A DNA stretch of 64,000 nt, taken from Agrypnia vestita. Its lineage: Eukaryota; Arthropoda; Insecta; Trichoptera; Phryganeidae. Where the stretch lies: positions 1 to 64,000 of the forward strand of contig JADDOH010014753.1 in NCBI GenBank assembly GCA_016648135.1, read 5' to 3'. Both the position numbers and the translations under genes were made by a program. Every line of letters starts with the position of its first letter. Within the stretch, counting starts at the first letter, position 1. Shown piece by piece: positions 40,476 through 50,989 of this stretch. Below the pieces are notes generated by a model. That model saw only the letters and a list, made by a program, of their open reading frames with translations. It made no database searches and was not told the origin of the DNA.

Positions 40476-42341
40476 CCCTTTATAGGTCATAAGCCAAAAC
40501 GGATAGTTTTGAGACCGGCAACATTAAGGTCTATATTTATTAAATTTTACAAGTTATAAACACCTTTATGGGTTCAAATCATTCTCAAATAACACACCGA
40601 GATTTTGAATCTAACCAACCCCTATGAAATTCGCAATTATTGAATATATTACGAAAAATGCCCCCCGGTCAGTTATCTGACCAGCGTCCGTTTAGCGACA
40701 CGATGGCTATCAATTTTTCGAGAACAGTTGTTTTTGAGCTCTTGTTTTTCAAAAATTGTGAGTTTTTACTGAAAGCAAAGTAAGTACATTTATACAATAC
40801 ATAATAATACACATTTTTTTTTATTTGTACGGTAAACTATATATGTAATAGTAAAATAACATTAAATTTTCGAGTGTGCTGTCTAGAATCTAACCACAAA
40901 TTCTATAATTTGGACCCTTTTTGATCATCATATTACAGACAGTAAAAATAATTTCTTAACCACAATACTTACAGTTAAATTTAATAATATAGTATACTTT
41001 CACTATAAATTGTTATATTTTATGTATAATTTCCCGCTATCGAGTTATTTGATGATATGTGTCATCCTTTGATAAAATGATTTCGGTAAAAATTGCTGAT
41101 AATACTGATTATTTTTGTTTTCATTGAAACTATAATATTTTTTGAAATGTATATCTCAAAATGAAATTAAATAGTCATAGAATGTTATATGCGTAAGTAA
41201 AAGTCTGTATTGCATTATAAAATTAAATTTTTAGTTTTTAAAATTATGTTTTAGAATGGACAATGAGAAAGGTAGAGATTATAGCGTAAAAGACTTTGAA
41301 GAAATGGATGAAGACGTTATTTGAAGGAATTATGGAGGACCAAGCTGAGGATTTAGATTTATAAGAGGGGATCTGATGCTGAAGATAAGATTCTTTATGG
41401 TCTTGTAAGTTTTCGGAATTCAGCTCGTAGGAGCGCTGCTGAGAATAATCTCGATTCTGATCCTGTCGATGCAGTAGCGGACCCTACTTACATTGATGGT
41501 ATTATGGAAGCTGATTGTTCTTCAGATGATAACCTAGACATTTATCTATCACCATAAGTTACTCCATCTCCTACTACAACAACTATAAGTGGCGTAAGCA
41601 ACGGCATCACGCGTCTCCCGATTATTTATGGGAGGAGTTGATCACTTTGATCAACTAACATCGTCTTATAACACAATGTGGAAATCAAAGTGGTGATGGA
41701 TTAAATTTTGGTATTACGTTATTGAATCTGCCATCTTTAATTCATATATTTAATATAGGGAAACATTGAAGCAATTGGATAAAAAAAAACCTATTACGTA
41801 TCTTCACTTTCGAAACAAGTTAGCTGATCAGCTGATTGGATCTTTTACATCACGAAAAAGGTTTTGTCGACCTCAAACTACATTGCCTGATGATATCAAT
41901 TCAAATCATCCTGAAAAATATACACTTCGTAGATGTGGTTCTTGCAGCACTACACTGAAAGTGGTATGAAGCTCAGTAGCATGCAACAATTGCAAAATGG
42001 CGCTTTGAAAACCGTGTTTTAGGCCATACCATTGTCTGGCCAGCGGAATAAAGTATTATTATAATTATTAATAAACTATTCTTCTAACAGAAATAAATAA
42101 AAGTATTTTTATTACTAAAAAACCTCCTTTTATTACAAAAAAAAATTCGGAGATCACTTATTTTTTTTTACCTAAATGGACACTGGTCAGAAAACTGACC
42201 GCTGGAAAATCGAAAATTACAAAAAAGCTATACGTTTTCCAAAAAATATAATAAATATTCTGTTCATCAAAATGAATAAAGAATACATTAAGAAAAATTC
42301 TAGGCTCGTATCTTTAAAAAAAGAAGTTGTCCTATAAAGGG
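40476..42341 (+). mobile_element. piggyBac-like element, internally deleted
   Basis: Flanked by TTAA on both sides (40472-40475 and 42342-42345), the target duplication diagnostic of piggyBac. Terminal inverted repeats begin CCCTTTATAGG at both ends. Longer subterminal inverted repeats CGGTCAGTTATCTGACCAG (about 40667) and its inverse (about 42184, TTT for TAT) are themselves palindromic. Length 1,866 bp, shorter than autonomous members because the middle of the transposase is gone. Confidence 0.92.
41256..42010 (+). pseudogene. piggyBac-like transposase, core deleted
   Basis: N-terminal part from ATG at 41256 (MDNEKGRDYSVKDFEEMDED) breaks by frameshifts in an acidic Asp/Glu-rich region typical of the family. 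After a large deletion it resumes at 41628 with MGGVDHFDQLTSSYNTMW, the conserved block holding the last catalytic Asp. NSYILYRETLKQ and LRFRN-like LHFRNKLADQLIGS follow, then the C-terminal Cys-rich region CGSCSTTLK ... CNNCKMAL with stops. The first two catalytic Asp are absent. Not functional. Confidence 0.85.
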
Positions 42342-42345
42342 TTAA

Positions 42346-42870
42346 AGAACCTGACCATCACGAAAATAGCACAGACATCAAACGCGTACAACTTATAAAG
42401 TATACGACAGAGGTTTAACCACTCTAGAAGCCTGAAATTTGGGTAGAAATTGAATGATTTCTTACAAGATGGTTATCAATTATTTATTTTTATTGACACT
42501 CATTAAGGCTATTTTATTGGAAAATTTCTAAAGAAAAAAGAGGCCGCGTCACGTTCATTCCCGTGAAGCTCCTCTGCCATGACTGAGATTCAACATTAAC
42601 CAGAGCACGTTTGTCTGATACAGAAATGAAGATCGTGTGCTTATTTAGAAATGAAATATCTAAAATGTAGAAAAAACACCCATCATCATCAGGACGCCCG
42701 CCATGCCTTTTGTAAGCCACGTATCACTACCCTTGAAGCTTCGTTCTTCTCTTTCCAGGGGTACTTGGTAAGACCCTCATAAATATCACCCTAAATTTTT
42801 TATTTGAACTCTATTTACTTTATTGTTGAGCTTTGTACATCTCTTTGATTACTTGCAAGAAGTATAGTGT
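42346..42870. other. Unassigned; one open frame on the minus strand
   Basis: The frame 42720-42514 (-) (MAYKRHGGRPDDDGCFFYIL...) is 68 codons long and protein-like in composition but has no recognisable domain. Nothing else seen. Confidence 0.25.
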
Positions 42871-42889
42871 AGATCAAAATATTATCTTT

Positions 42890-42985
42890 ATCAAGATACC
42901 TTGATTGATGATGTCCACCTGATGATAAAATCCAGTACTGTGTTCTCGAAAAATTTAGACGTTCTCAAAATATTCTGAATATAAA
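42890..42985 (+). repeat. Rep-A 3' module (plus)
   Basis: ATTGATGATGTCCACCTGAT, AATCCAGTACTGTGTTCTCG and CTCAAAATATTCTGA. Confidence 0.7.
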
Positions 42986-43224
42986 AACTGATCTAAAAAG
43001 AGTTAAAAATTGAAATAATTTTCAGGCGTATTCTAGTGTAATCTTAATAATTCGGAAGAATCTCATATACACATATACATAAATGATATTGCTTTAAAAC
43101 TCCAATCGAAATATAGATACCTCATTATCAATAGTGACATCTGTATTGTATTATGGGAATGAAATAACTTTGGACTGCAGGTGGCGGTAATAAAAATACA
43201 ACTCACATACGAAACAAATTGTGT

Positions 43225-43420
43225 AACTTTAACATATATACAACTTCCGAAATTTTGATAGATGTGATAATCTATTATGGGTGGTATTTATATAGGTTGA
43301 ACGTTTTAGCTTGTAAGGCCTATGAACACCCAAAATAACTTCCACACCTACTTTTCCATATAAAAATATAGCAATGTCTCTATGAGACATGTATAACATT
43401 ATAACATATATTGATTACAG
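43225..43420 (+). repeat. Rep-A copy (plus)
   Basis: ACAACTTCCGAAATTTTGAT, GTTGAACGTTTTAGC, and GTCTCTATGAGACATGTATA. Confidence 0.7.
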
Positions 43421-43864
43421 TGTGGATCATACACGCATAGCATTATAGCATTATCGATTTTCAGAATATTGAATTATCGGTTAATATGGCTAAATAATAT
43501 AACGGAAATATTTTAATTTTGATATTTAAAATATTTTTTTATTAAATTTTTCATATTTTTGATGAAATAGACAAGAACTAAGGTAAATTTGTTGGTTTAC
43601 GGTCTGGTTCCAAAGCTAGTTAAAGTTAAAGAAAATACTACGACCTTGTGAATTTTGAAACAATTATGATAAATTCAAACTAAATACTCTTAATAAGTAT
43701 GAGGTGTTGGTAAATAAGTGGCCCTTTGTTACAAAAAGACGTTTTTATTTGAAGATACTCGGTTTGGAACGAAATATTTAAAAATTAAAGAAAACAATGC
43801 CTACTGTAAAACATACGTTTTGTTAAATTAGAAGATTTAATTATGCAATTTAAATGTGACTAAA

Positions 43865-43985
43865 TATTCAGAATATTTTGAGTTTGTCCAAATTTTTCAG
43901 AACACAGTACTAGATTTTGTGCCAGGGACATCATTAATCAAGATATATTATAGATGTCTCATAAAGACGAAATTATATAATTTTC
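43865..43985 (-). repeat. Rep-A 3' module (minus)
   Basis: AGAATATTTTGAGTTTGTCC, AACACAGTACTAGATTTTGT and TATAGATGTCTCATAAAGAC in plus-strand reading are the inverse module. It forms an inverted pair with the copy at 44120-44335. Confidence 0.75.
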
Positions 43986-44119
43986 ATTCATCAAAAATTC
44001 CAATCAAAAATAAATATTTCATTAGTGACATCTGTGGTTAATTAAGGAGAATGAAAAAGTTTTGAATGCCGGTCGCGCTAATGATTATTACAACATACAT
44101 ATGAAACGTGCATTTACAA

Positions 44120-44335
44120 ACTTATACATTTCCTTCCATACAACTTCCAAAAATTTGATAGACGTGGTATTCTATGATGGGTGGAAATGGTGAACGTTAC
44201 ATTGTGTAAAGTGATCACTGAAACCAGCCGTACGATAGGTCATAAGCCCTACGAACATCCAAAGACTTGCATACCTACTTTCTCTAAAAAAATATAATTT
44301 CGTCTCTATGAGACATCTATAATATACTCTCTTAA
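44120..44335 (+). repeat. Rep-A copy (plus)
   Basis: ACAACTTCCAAAAATTTGAT, GTGAACGTTACATTGTGTAA and GTCTCTATGAGACATCTATA. It ends at 44335, directly before the candidate exon's donor side. Confidence 0.8.
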
Positions 44336-44341
44336 ATATAC

Positions 44342-44559
44342 GTGAGTAAGGACTTCCTCCGTAATCCAATCTCTACGCCAAAAGAAGGGGTTTAGTTCAT
44401 CCTGTTCAATCTTATACTCTGTGATGTATGCCAAAGAAGTTTGGCGGGTTAGTGTGTTGGTGTTTGGGAGAGAATGCCCACCCGTCCAGAGGCATCTTCT
44501 CGCGTCGGCATGTGGCATGTATTGTGCGACTGCCGCGTGGTATGTGTGAGATGAATCAG
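44342..44559 (-). CDS. Candidate internal exon, unknown protein
   Basis: On the minus strand a pyrimidine-rich tract ending in CCTCAG precedes a continuous frame that ends at a GTATAT donor-like site (GT at 44341-44340). The frame includes SSHTYHAAVAQYMPHADARR, CLWTGGHSLPNTNTLTRQTS and LNPFFWRRDWITEEVLTHVY. Composition is clearly protein-like and less AT-rich than the flanks. I do not recognise a family. Rep-A lies directly downstream, so if real the intron is invaded by repeats. It could also be a piece of a mobile-element protein. Confidence 0.35.
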
Positions 44560-44811
44560 CTGAGGCAGGAATGAACGGATTGGTACAGGGCGAAAATGAT
44601 ACTCATGGTTAAACGATGATATTTATTGTAACAATGTACAAATGTGGTTCCGTTCAGAAATATCATTTGCTATTTAGAGTGGTCGGTATCTATGGTATCT
44701 GAACTCGCAATGGCTCTGGATCGCCACAAAAGTATAACTTCTAACCCGCGTACTTCAGATTTCGCACCCAATTTTTCATTTCTTTATTGATAATTTTTTG
44801 TTTTATATATC

Positions 44812-46139
44812 GTCACCCCAGTTCTATCTTGTCGTAAGGTCAAAATCATCGTTTTTGACTTAAGCTTTGAGATTTGCTCTACAAATCGCTCCAATCCATT
44901 TTATCGTGCCTACTCTAGTTTCGTCGGTACAGAATTCCATTTTGTCGTATGTGCTGAAATTTTGGTGTTTGATCACTTTTATCTTGTCGCATGTATCTTA
45001 TGTTCATACAAAAGTTAAAAAACAAGTTAGTTCTATCTTGTAACATTCAATTTGGGCTCCCACTTGTCGTATCTGGCCCGGTATCTCTTCTAATTCAATT
45101 AAAAATTTAAAAATATAACCTACGAAATAGTAAAATTAAAGATATTTCAATTAAAACGAAAAGATTTTTTGAATTAGAGTGCTCCTGGTGATGGGCTACC
45201 ATTTATTCCATACACTCAAATAAAGCAATTGAGATACGACCTAAATTATATACTTTTCATCAAGTACGTATAAGACAAACATGTATTTGACATCATTCGT
45301 AGATAATTAATTACAAAAAACACATCTGGGATGTGAAAATTCTTTTAAGATTTCCCATTTTAAGATGTGCGACCCTTGAGGTGAGTAGGTAGGTACTCAT
45401 GAAAACGGCAATATACGAATTATCCAAATATTATTATTATTATTAAGTTTTGAACTGAGGAAAAAATCGTGATCTAGCGTCAATGCTTTCATGCACGCCA
45501 CCGGTACATAAAATATTTTACGAAAATTTACTTAAATGTCATTTATTTTGCCTTTATTATAATTTTTATTTAGTATTTCTTTATCATTTTCTTATTAACC
45601 CAGCAAAAAGCTTCTCTGTTCTTGTAAATCATAATTAATTGTAGTGTTTCTGTTGTTTAAATTAATATTTTTTGGTATAATTTCATAAAAATGATTTCAT
45701 TATCACTTAGATCAAGTTAACGAATACTTTTTATAATCAAATCATTTCAATTCTTATATACTTTTTAAATGAACACAAATTTTTCCTGTTATTTTTAATC
45801 GAACAATTAATAAAAAACATTAAAATGGCATCTTTTTTCCTTTAAATACCAACCGATATTTCAGTTCCTTTTTGTCGTATCGTCAGTTTTCGTCACAATG
45901 TCGCGGATATTTATCGTATCGTCAATTTTTATTAAACTTTAATATAAAAATTATAAAAAACGGTACCAGGTAAATCTAATTTTTCTCTTGCAAATGACGT
46001 AATAAAAAAATAGAATATTATCATTAACTCGGAAAAGAATAATATTGTTTCCTGTAGTTGGAAAATCGATTTCAAACTTTGAATACGTTTTTCTCAAAAC
46101 TGTTGTTTTGACCTTACGACAGGATAGAACTGGGGTGAC
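44812..46139. mobile_element. DNA element with 30+ bp TIRs and subterminal repeats
   Basis: Left end GTCACCCCAGTTCTATC...TTGTCGTAAGGTCAAAA and the inverse of 46105-46139 agree over more than 30 bp. TA occurs two bases outside both ends. Subterminal regions carry repeated TTGTCGTA/TATCTTGTCG motifs (near 44830, 44960, 44985, 45063, 45872, 45912). No open frame inside. Likely a non-autonomous TA-targeting element. Confidence 0.75.
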
Positions 46140-46141
46140 AC

Positions 46142-46840
46142 TATGTAGGTACTTAAGTGATATTATAATCATGTTTTAATACCTCCGTGATCTCAATAAA
46201 TTTTCTTAAAACCGCTATAAACTTTATATTTCACCGATTTACTATAATAGTGGGCCGTTAACATAGCGCCGTAGTTTAATATCTTTCCATTTAAAATAGT
46301 GACTACATTAAAACCGGCGACTTCTTTTATAGACCCCTTTATACCGGTTCTTTGACAGAAATCTCAATGGTCTTCCGTGGACGTAAAGAATTTACAACAG
46401 TTTCGTCACCAGATGTCGTTAAACCGTTAACGTTCTAGACTCATTTATTTATTTTCTCAGCAGCTCTCTGCAACTGCGGGGCAATTGATGGTCTCCTTTT
46501 TCAAACAAAACAAAGACGTCCACGACCAACACCCTGGCAGATGCGATCGATTTTTCAACACATATTTTTTGTTCACATCCGCCGGGAATCGAAGCCTTCA
46601 ACCTCTTTATACTGAACTACAGATCGTTTCTTCGATTGATTATTAACCGGAACATTCCAGAAGGTATACCCTATTTTTGGGACGTTTTTCGCTGCTCAAT
46701 TTACACTGACCGTTGTCCTAGTATTAAAAATTTGAATGGATACCAATAAAATAAGAGATCAAAAATATTTACAGCTACGAGGACCCTCTGCTCTTTAAAA
46801 AATGCACACATGGAGTCCCAACGGAAAATATCTGATACTA
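46142..46840. other. Unassigned single-copy-looking DNA
   Basis: No gene or repeat supported. Confidence 0.4.
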
Positions 46841-46847
46841 GCTGTGC

Positions 46848-47250
46848 CCGCGCGGCTTCGCACGCGTAGTTTTTTAAAACACTGTTTGGATCGTCATAGA
46901 ACTTTCGCGAACCTTCTAGAACGTTCTCCTTCCAGAACCTTCAAGAAATTCGAATGTACAGGAACCTTCTAGACACACCGACACATTCCGCCATTCAGTT
47001 TAGAAACTTATAGAACTTTCGGGAATTTTTTAGAACCCTCTCCTTCCAGAACTTTCTAGAGCAGGTTTTTCCGGAACCTTCTAGACTCACCGACACAGTC
47101 AGCGCGCCTGTTTTGAAACAATCTGAAGCATTTGCGGCCTTCCCATAACAAAACAATGTGCTAGAAAGCACATTTTCATCACCCACTCCCACTCACGCTT
47201 AGCCACCCCCACCAAACTAGCATATTTTTGATGTGACACCAAGGGCTATC
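46848..47250. mobile_element. HSE-bearing repeat, copy 2
   Basis: Same family as 16628-16995, from AGCTGTGCCCGCGCGGCTTC to ACACCAAGGGCTATC, with one extra block of about 50 bp at 46899-46947 that is itself an HSE array. On the opposite strand its end reads GGGCACAGCTAG followed by T, like a Helitron 3' terminus with a GC-rich hairpin just before it. No coding capacity. Confidence 0.65.
46899..46947. promoter_or_regulatory. Heat shock element arrays (6 + 4 perfect units)
   Basis: 46899-46926: GAA-TTC-GAA-TTC-GAA-TTC with 2-bp spacers throughout. 46930-46947: TTC-GAA-TTC-GAA. A third imperfect array lies at about 46999-47055. This exceeds the three units usually needed for an HSF trimer. Confidence 0.7.
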
Positions 47251-47264
47251 TACCAATTATTGGT

Positions 47265-47410
47265 ATTTCAATATTTTTCCTTTATTTTTTTGTAAAACGT
47301 TGGACTATCATTACACTATCTTATAACGAATATGAAAAATTAATTCGCTTCGATAGAAGTACAAGATGGTAGTATAAAATGGTTAAAACCTTGCAAAAAT
47401 TCGAATATAA
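47265..47410. repeat. Partial fold-back MITE copy
   Basis: TAAAACGTTGGACTATCATT and CGAATATGAAAAATTAATTC match the left half of 39074-39614. Confidence 0.65.
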
Positions 47411-47505
47411 ATTTCTGCAATTCATCTCATTCAATTCATAATGTAATCAATAAAAATTTAACTGATTGTAAGTATTTCATTTTGTATCCCATATTTTAAA
47501 ATGTT

Positions 47506-47718
47506 CTTAGGTTTTCATAGCCGTTCTGAATCTTCTGATTTGTGTTTTCTGGGTATTTTTCCGTGTGTCAACGAACTTTCTGTCCGACGTTTCGAAACCC
47601 ATCGCAGGGTCCATCATCAACCCTTGTGATAAACCATGTATTAGAATCTGAAACGTTGACCAGAAAGATTATAGAAAAATGCCAAAATATTCCATAAAAC
47701 ACAAAGCAGAAGATATCA
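47506..47718. mobile_element. PLE-1 type 3'-UTR inverted pair
   Basis: The left half starts CTTAGGTTTTCATAGCCGTT, the complete inverse of the PLE-1 3' end, and contains inverse hammerhead debris (GTTTCGAAACCC, CATCATCAA). The right half is direct (GAATCTGAAACGTTGACCAG) and stops at AGCAGAAGAT. Third insertion of this kind in the window. Confidence 0.75.
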
Positions 47719-47828
47719 ATTAATTTGTTTATTAACCTGACCTAAAATGTTTCTTTGGATTTTATTAAGGTTTTCCTTAGTAAGCTTACTTAAGCTTACG
47801 TATAAAATAAAGGCTATTGACGTACTTG

Positions 47829-48010
47829 GTGGCCCTCGTAGCCCAGTGGGTATGACACTGGCTTCTCACACCGAGGGTTCTGGGTTACATAGATTTCCTG
47901 GGAGGTCACAATAATTGATCTGTATGATTTACTCAAGTCTGGTTGTTTTTTGATATGTTTTGATTGTTGGGCCTCTTGACCTGTTGGAGCGTAAATAAAA
48001 ATTTTAAAAA
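47829..48010 (+). repeat. tRNA-headed SINE, family B, copy 1
   Basis: CCTCGTAGCCCAGTGGGTAT (A-box region), an arm GGCTTCTCACACC resembling the Glu tRNA anticodon arm, then GTTCTGGGTTAC (eroded B box). The body has GATTTACTCAAGTCTGG and GGGCCTCTTGACCTGTTG, shared with copies 2 and 3. It ends in A-rich sequence. Confidence 0.8.
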
Positions 48011-48489
48011 GGCTATTTATCTTACAGAACAAGTGGTGACTTTTAAATTATAGGAATTATCTCTCAGAATATTAGTTTTTATTGATTAGTGCTCATATAT
48101 ATGGCGTAATGAAACATAAATGATTTTGAGTATATAAGAAGGTATAACGTTTATAAAATCTGATCAAAAATTATTAATTATTGATAGGAACCGGTCAACT
48201 CATGTCAATATAATCACATCCCAGTATTGCCAGCGCGCCTGGCGCTTTCACGAGCAAGGTCAATTGAAGAGCCACAAATATTTAATCAGTTTTGATTAAT
48301 TGATGACCTTCGGAGACAAAAGTTAAGCGCTTTCAATAAGTGGATTCTTCATTGTGTGCAGACCTAAAAGTTATGGCTATGCCCACAGGTCTTTAGAGAT
48401 GATATACTAATTTTTGTTGCTTCCCATGGTATCCGATCAATAGTCGAGCAAATGTAGCAAAAACTACAATTGTGGGTGATTGAAAAATT

Positions 48490-49265
48490 CCATGAAGCCT
48501 CTAGTGTATAAAGTTTAGGCAAGATTTTCCAATGGAGAAAAAAATATATAAAATAAAAGTAAAATTTTATATAATTTTTCAACGGAGGAAAAAAATTTTT
48601 TTGCGATCAGCAATTTCAACAAATTTTCTGCGGAAAAAATAACCGTTACGTATAATTTAACATAATTTTCCAAAGAAGAAAAAAAAATTTCCACAAAACA
48701 AAATTTTTGACCAGTATAATTTTAATTTTTCCAAGGGAGGACGGTTTAACTTTTTCTAAAGGTGAAAAAAGAGAAAATTTTGTGCAGTTTAATATAAAAT
48801 TATAATTCAAAATTTAAAAAAAAAATTCACCCAAATTTTCCGAGTGAAAAAGAATTCTTTTATTTGCAAAATTTTAAAATGAAAAAAAAATTGTTTGACC
48901 AGTAGGTACCTATAATTCAATAAAATTTTCAAAGAAAAAAAATCTTTAGTATTATTCGACATAATTTGTTAAGGGAGGTAAAATAAAAATTTTAGAGTAA
49001 GCTTAAGAGTAAGTAAGTAAGCTAGAGTAGCTTGTTGGTCTTGTGGTTAGGACACTCGCCTCGTGATCCAAAGGTTGCGGGTTCGAATCTCAGCCCAGAC
49101 TAGCAAGTTAGCCCTATTTTCATAGCACAGGCATTTAGCTTATTTTTAAAATAGTAAGAATATTGATGTGACACGTATTCCGTGTTCGCATCTCTATTTA
49201 AAAAAAAAAAAAAAGCCAAATTTTCCAAGAGAAATTTTTTTTTTGACCAGTGTTATTCGACTATA
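48490..49265. repeat. Degenerate AT-rich repeat array, split by a SINE
   Basis: Variants of TTTTCCAAGGGAGGAAAAAA and TTTTTGACCAGTATAATT recur irregularly (TTTGACCAGT at about 48707, 48893, 49238). Strongly purine/pyrimidine skewed, no coding. A family C SINE lies inside at 49018-49205. Confidence 0.5.
49018..49205 (+). repeat. tRNA-headed SINE, family C, copy 1
   Basis: AGCTTGTTGGTCTTGTGGTT (A-box region), then GTTGCGGGTTCGAATCTC, a canonical B box. Tail TAAGAATATTGATGTGACAC and GTTCGCATCTC, ending in a poly(A) run. Matches 60262-60437 in inverse orientation. Confidence 0.85.
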
Positions 49266-49744
49266 TTATCTGAAAATTGTGATCCTGTGACGAGTGATGC
49301 TAAAACTTTGTGTGTATGCTATAAATCAGAGTACTGTTAATCTATCGTAGTTTCTCCAGGGATTCACTTTAAGGGTTTGTGTCGAAACTGAAATACAAAC
49401 TATCGCTTAAGTCCTGTCGCTCCCTCATCAGATTCAATCGCCGAAGGGATGAATTGTGGATCAGCGGTGGGATGTATTATGGATACATCTTGTTGTAGTG
49501 GAATACAACTGGAATAGTTTCACTTCGTTAGTTTATTTATTAATATTTTTGAAAATTGCAAGAGAAAATATGACAAGATTATTTTAGTACATGACACCGA
49601 CGTGTGTAAAGTAACATCGCCGCATTAAATATGTTTTTGTAATTGTAAAAAATATTCATATATTAAGATAAATAAATAAAGTATCTCGTTTATATAAAAA
49701 AAATATATGGCTCGGAAAAATTATAGTCTGACCATTTCGAGTTG

Positions 49745-49778
49745 CTGTGAACAAAATAATTATTTATTTTGTTCACAG
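49745..49778. repeat. Perfect 15-bp inverted repeat
   Basis: CTGTGAACAAAATAA pairs with 49764-49778, 4-nt loop. Confidence 0.9.
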
Positions 49779-50213
49779 GTTATTTTTCTTCCATTACAAG
49801 AATGTTTCGTACATATATTACACATTGTGCTGACCTGTATGTTGGTAATGATATTCTTCCAGCTACTTTATCATCATTCATAAAGTCACTCTTGAAGAAC
49901 ATGAGTTTTTTACTCCCTTTCTTTTAACTCGTAGCGTCTGCTTGCTTGCTTGCTTGTGTAACGAAAAAACTTTGGATCTATTTTTAACCCTCGTGGCGAT
50001 GTTAAAAATGATCTAACAAATTTTCGTTTTAAAAAAATTAATAATTATTTTGGATTTTTAGAAATTTTAATGGATTTTTCAAATAGGAATCATTCTATAT
50101 TAGTAATTAGTCCGACGCGTGTATAGCCACGAAACCTGATTCAAAGCAAAAGGGAGTATTGTTAAAACTTGTTTTTTATGGTTTATTTTTTTTAACATTA
50201 TTAAATTGGAACT

Positions 50214-50340
50214 TCGACAAGATGCACTGGAGTGCATTTTGTCGAAAACAAGCATGCACTGGAATGCATCTTGTCGAAGACAAGTATTGCAAGGATTGCA
50301 ATGGATTTCAAGGATTGCATGCTTGTCTTCGGCAAGATTG
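50214..50340. repeat. Nested hairpin repeats (GATGCACTGGAGTGCAT)
   Basis: CGACAAGATGCAC / GTGCATTTTGTCG forms a hairpin at 50216-50245. CATGCACTGGAATGCAT and GACAAG modules repeat, and GCATGCTTGTCTTCGG near 50320 inverts the 50255-50285 part. Origin unknown. Confidence 0.7.
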
Positions 50341-50424
50341 ACACGCATGTGATAAATATTGGTGATAGGTTAACAATACTATGGTTGGGGTGTATAGTGT
50401 TGTGAACATAGTGGTGTAGTGTTT

Positions 50425-50465
50425 GTCCTGACGAAGAGGCGGGTACGTCTCGAAAAAATCGGTAA
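50425..50465 (+). ncRNA. Hammerhead-like motif, eroded stem III
   Basis: CTGACGA at 50428-50434, extra A, stem II GAGGCG-GGTA-CGTCTC (six pairs), GAAA, then AAATCGG in place of a clear stem III. Stem I is weak. Probably decayed. Confidence 0.4.
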
Positions 50466-50989
50466 AACCAAAATCTGGTAATGGTTTATACTAATTTAAC
50501 TAACTCTCTGTTAAGAAAATATATTTTGAAAACAAGGGATCAATTCTTAACACTAAAAAAAGATGGCATACAATTCTGCAATGGTTTCAGTACTCGGCTT
50601 TGCCGAAGTTTAGATTCTTGAACATATTCAGGTGTCTCGTAGCTAGTTGCTAAACTTCGAGTGAGTTTTCTTCATCCAATATGAATAGATAATACTTTTT
50701 ACACTTCGGGTGAATTAAAGTTTACATTTTTATAATATCTCGGACATATCTTTCATTAAACGATTGACCATAATGACAGTAATTTAGATCAAATATGAAA
50801 AACGTTACCAGCGTGGCGTGCTATTTATTGGAAGGATAGTTGTATGCCTTTAGAATTAGATTTTAAATAAAGGATGTTTGTTCTTCGAATTGGCAACACT
50901 TTTTATAGCCTCAGCCAATTTGACAGCTGACAGTTTGGTTTACCATTTCAAAATGAATATACTTACATTAGACTGACTGAGAACAGACA

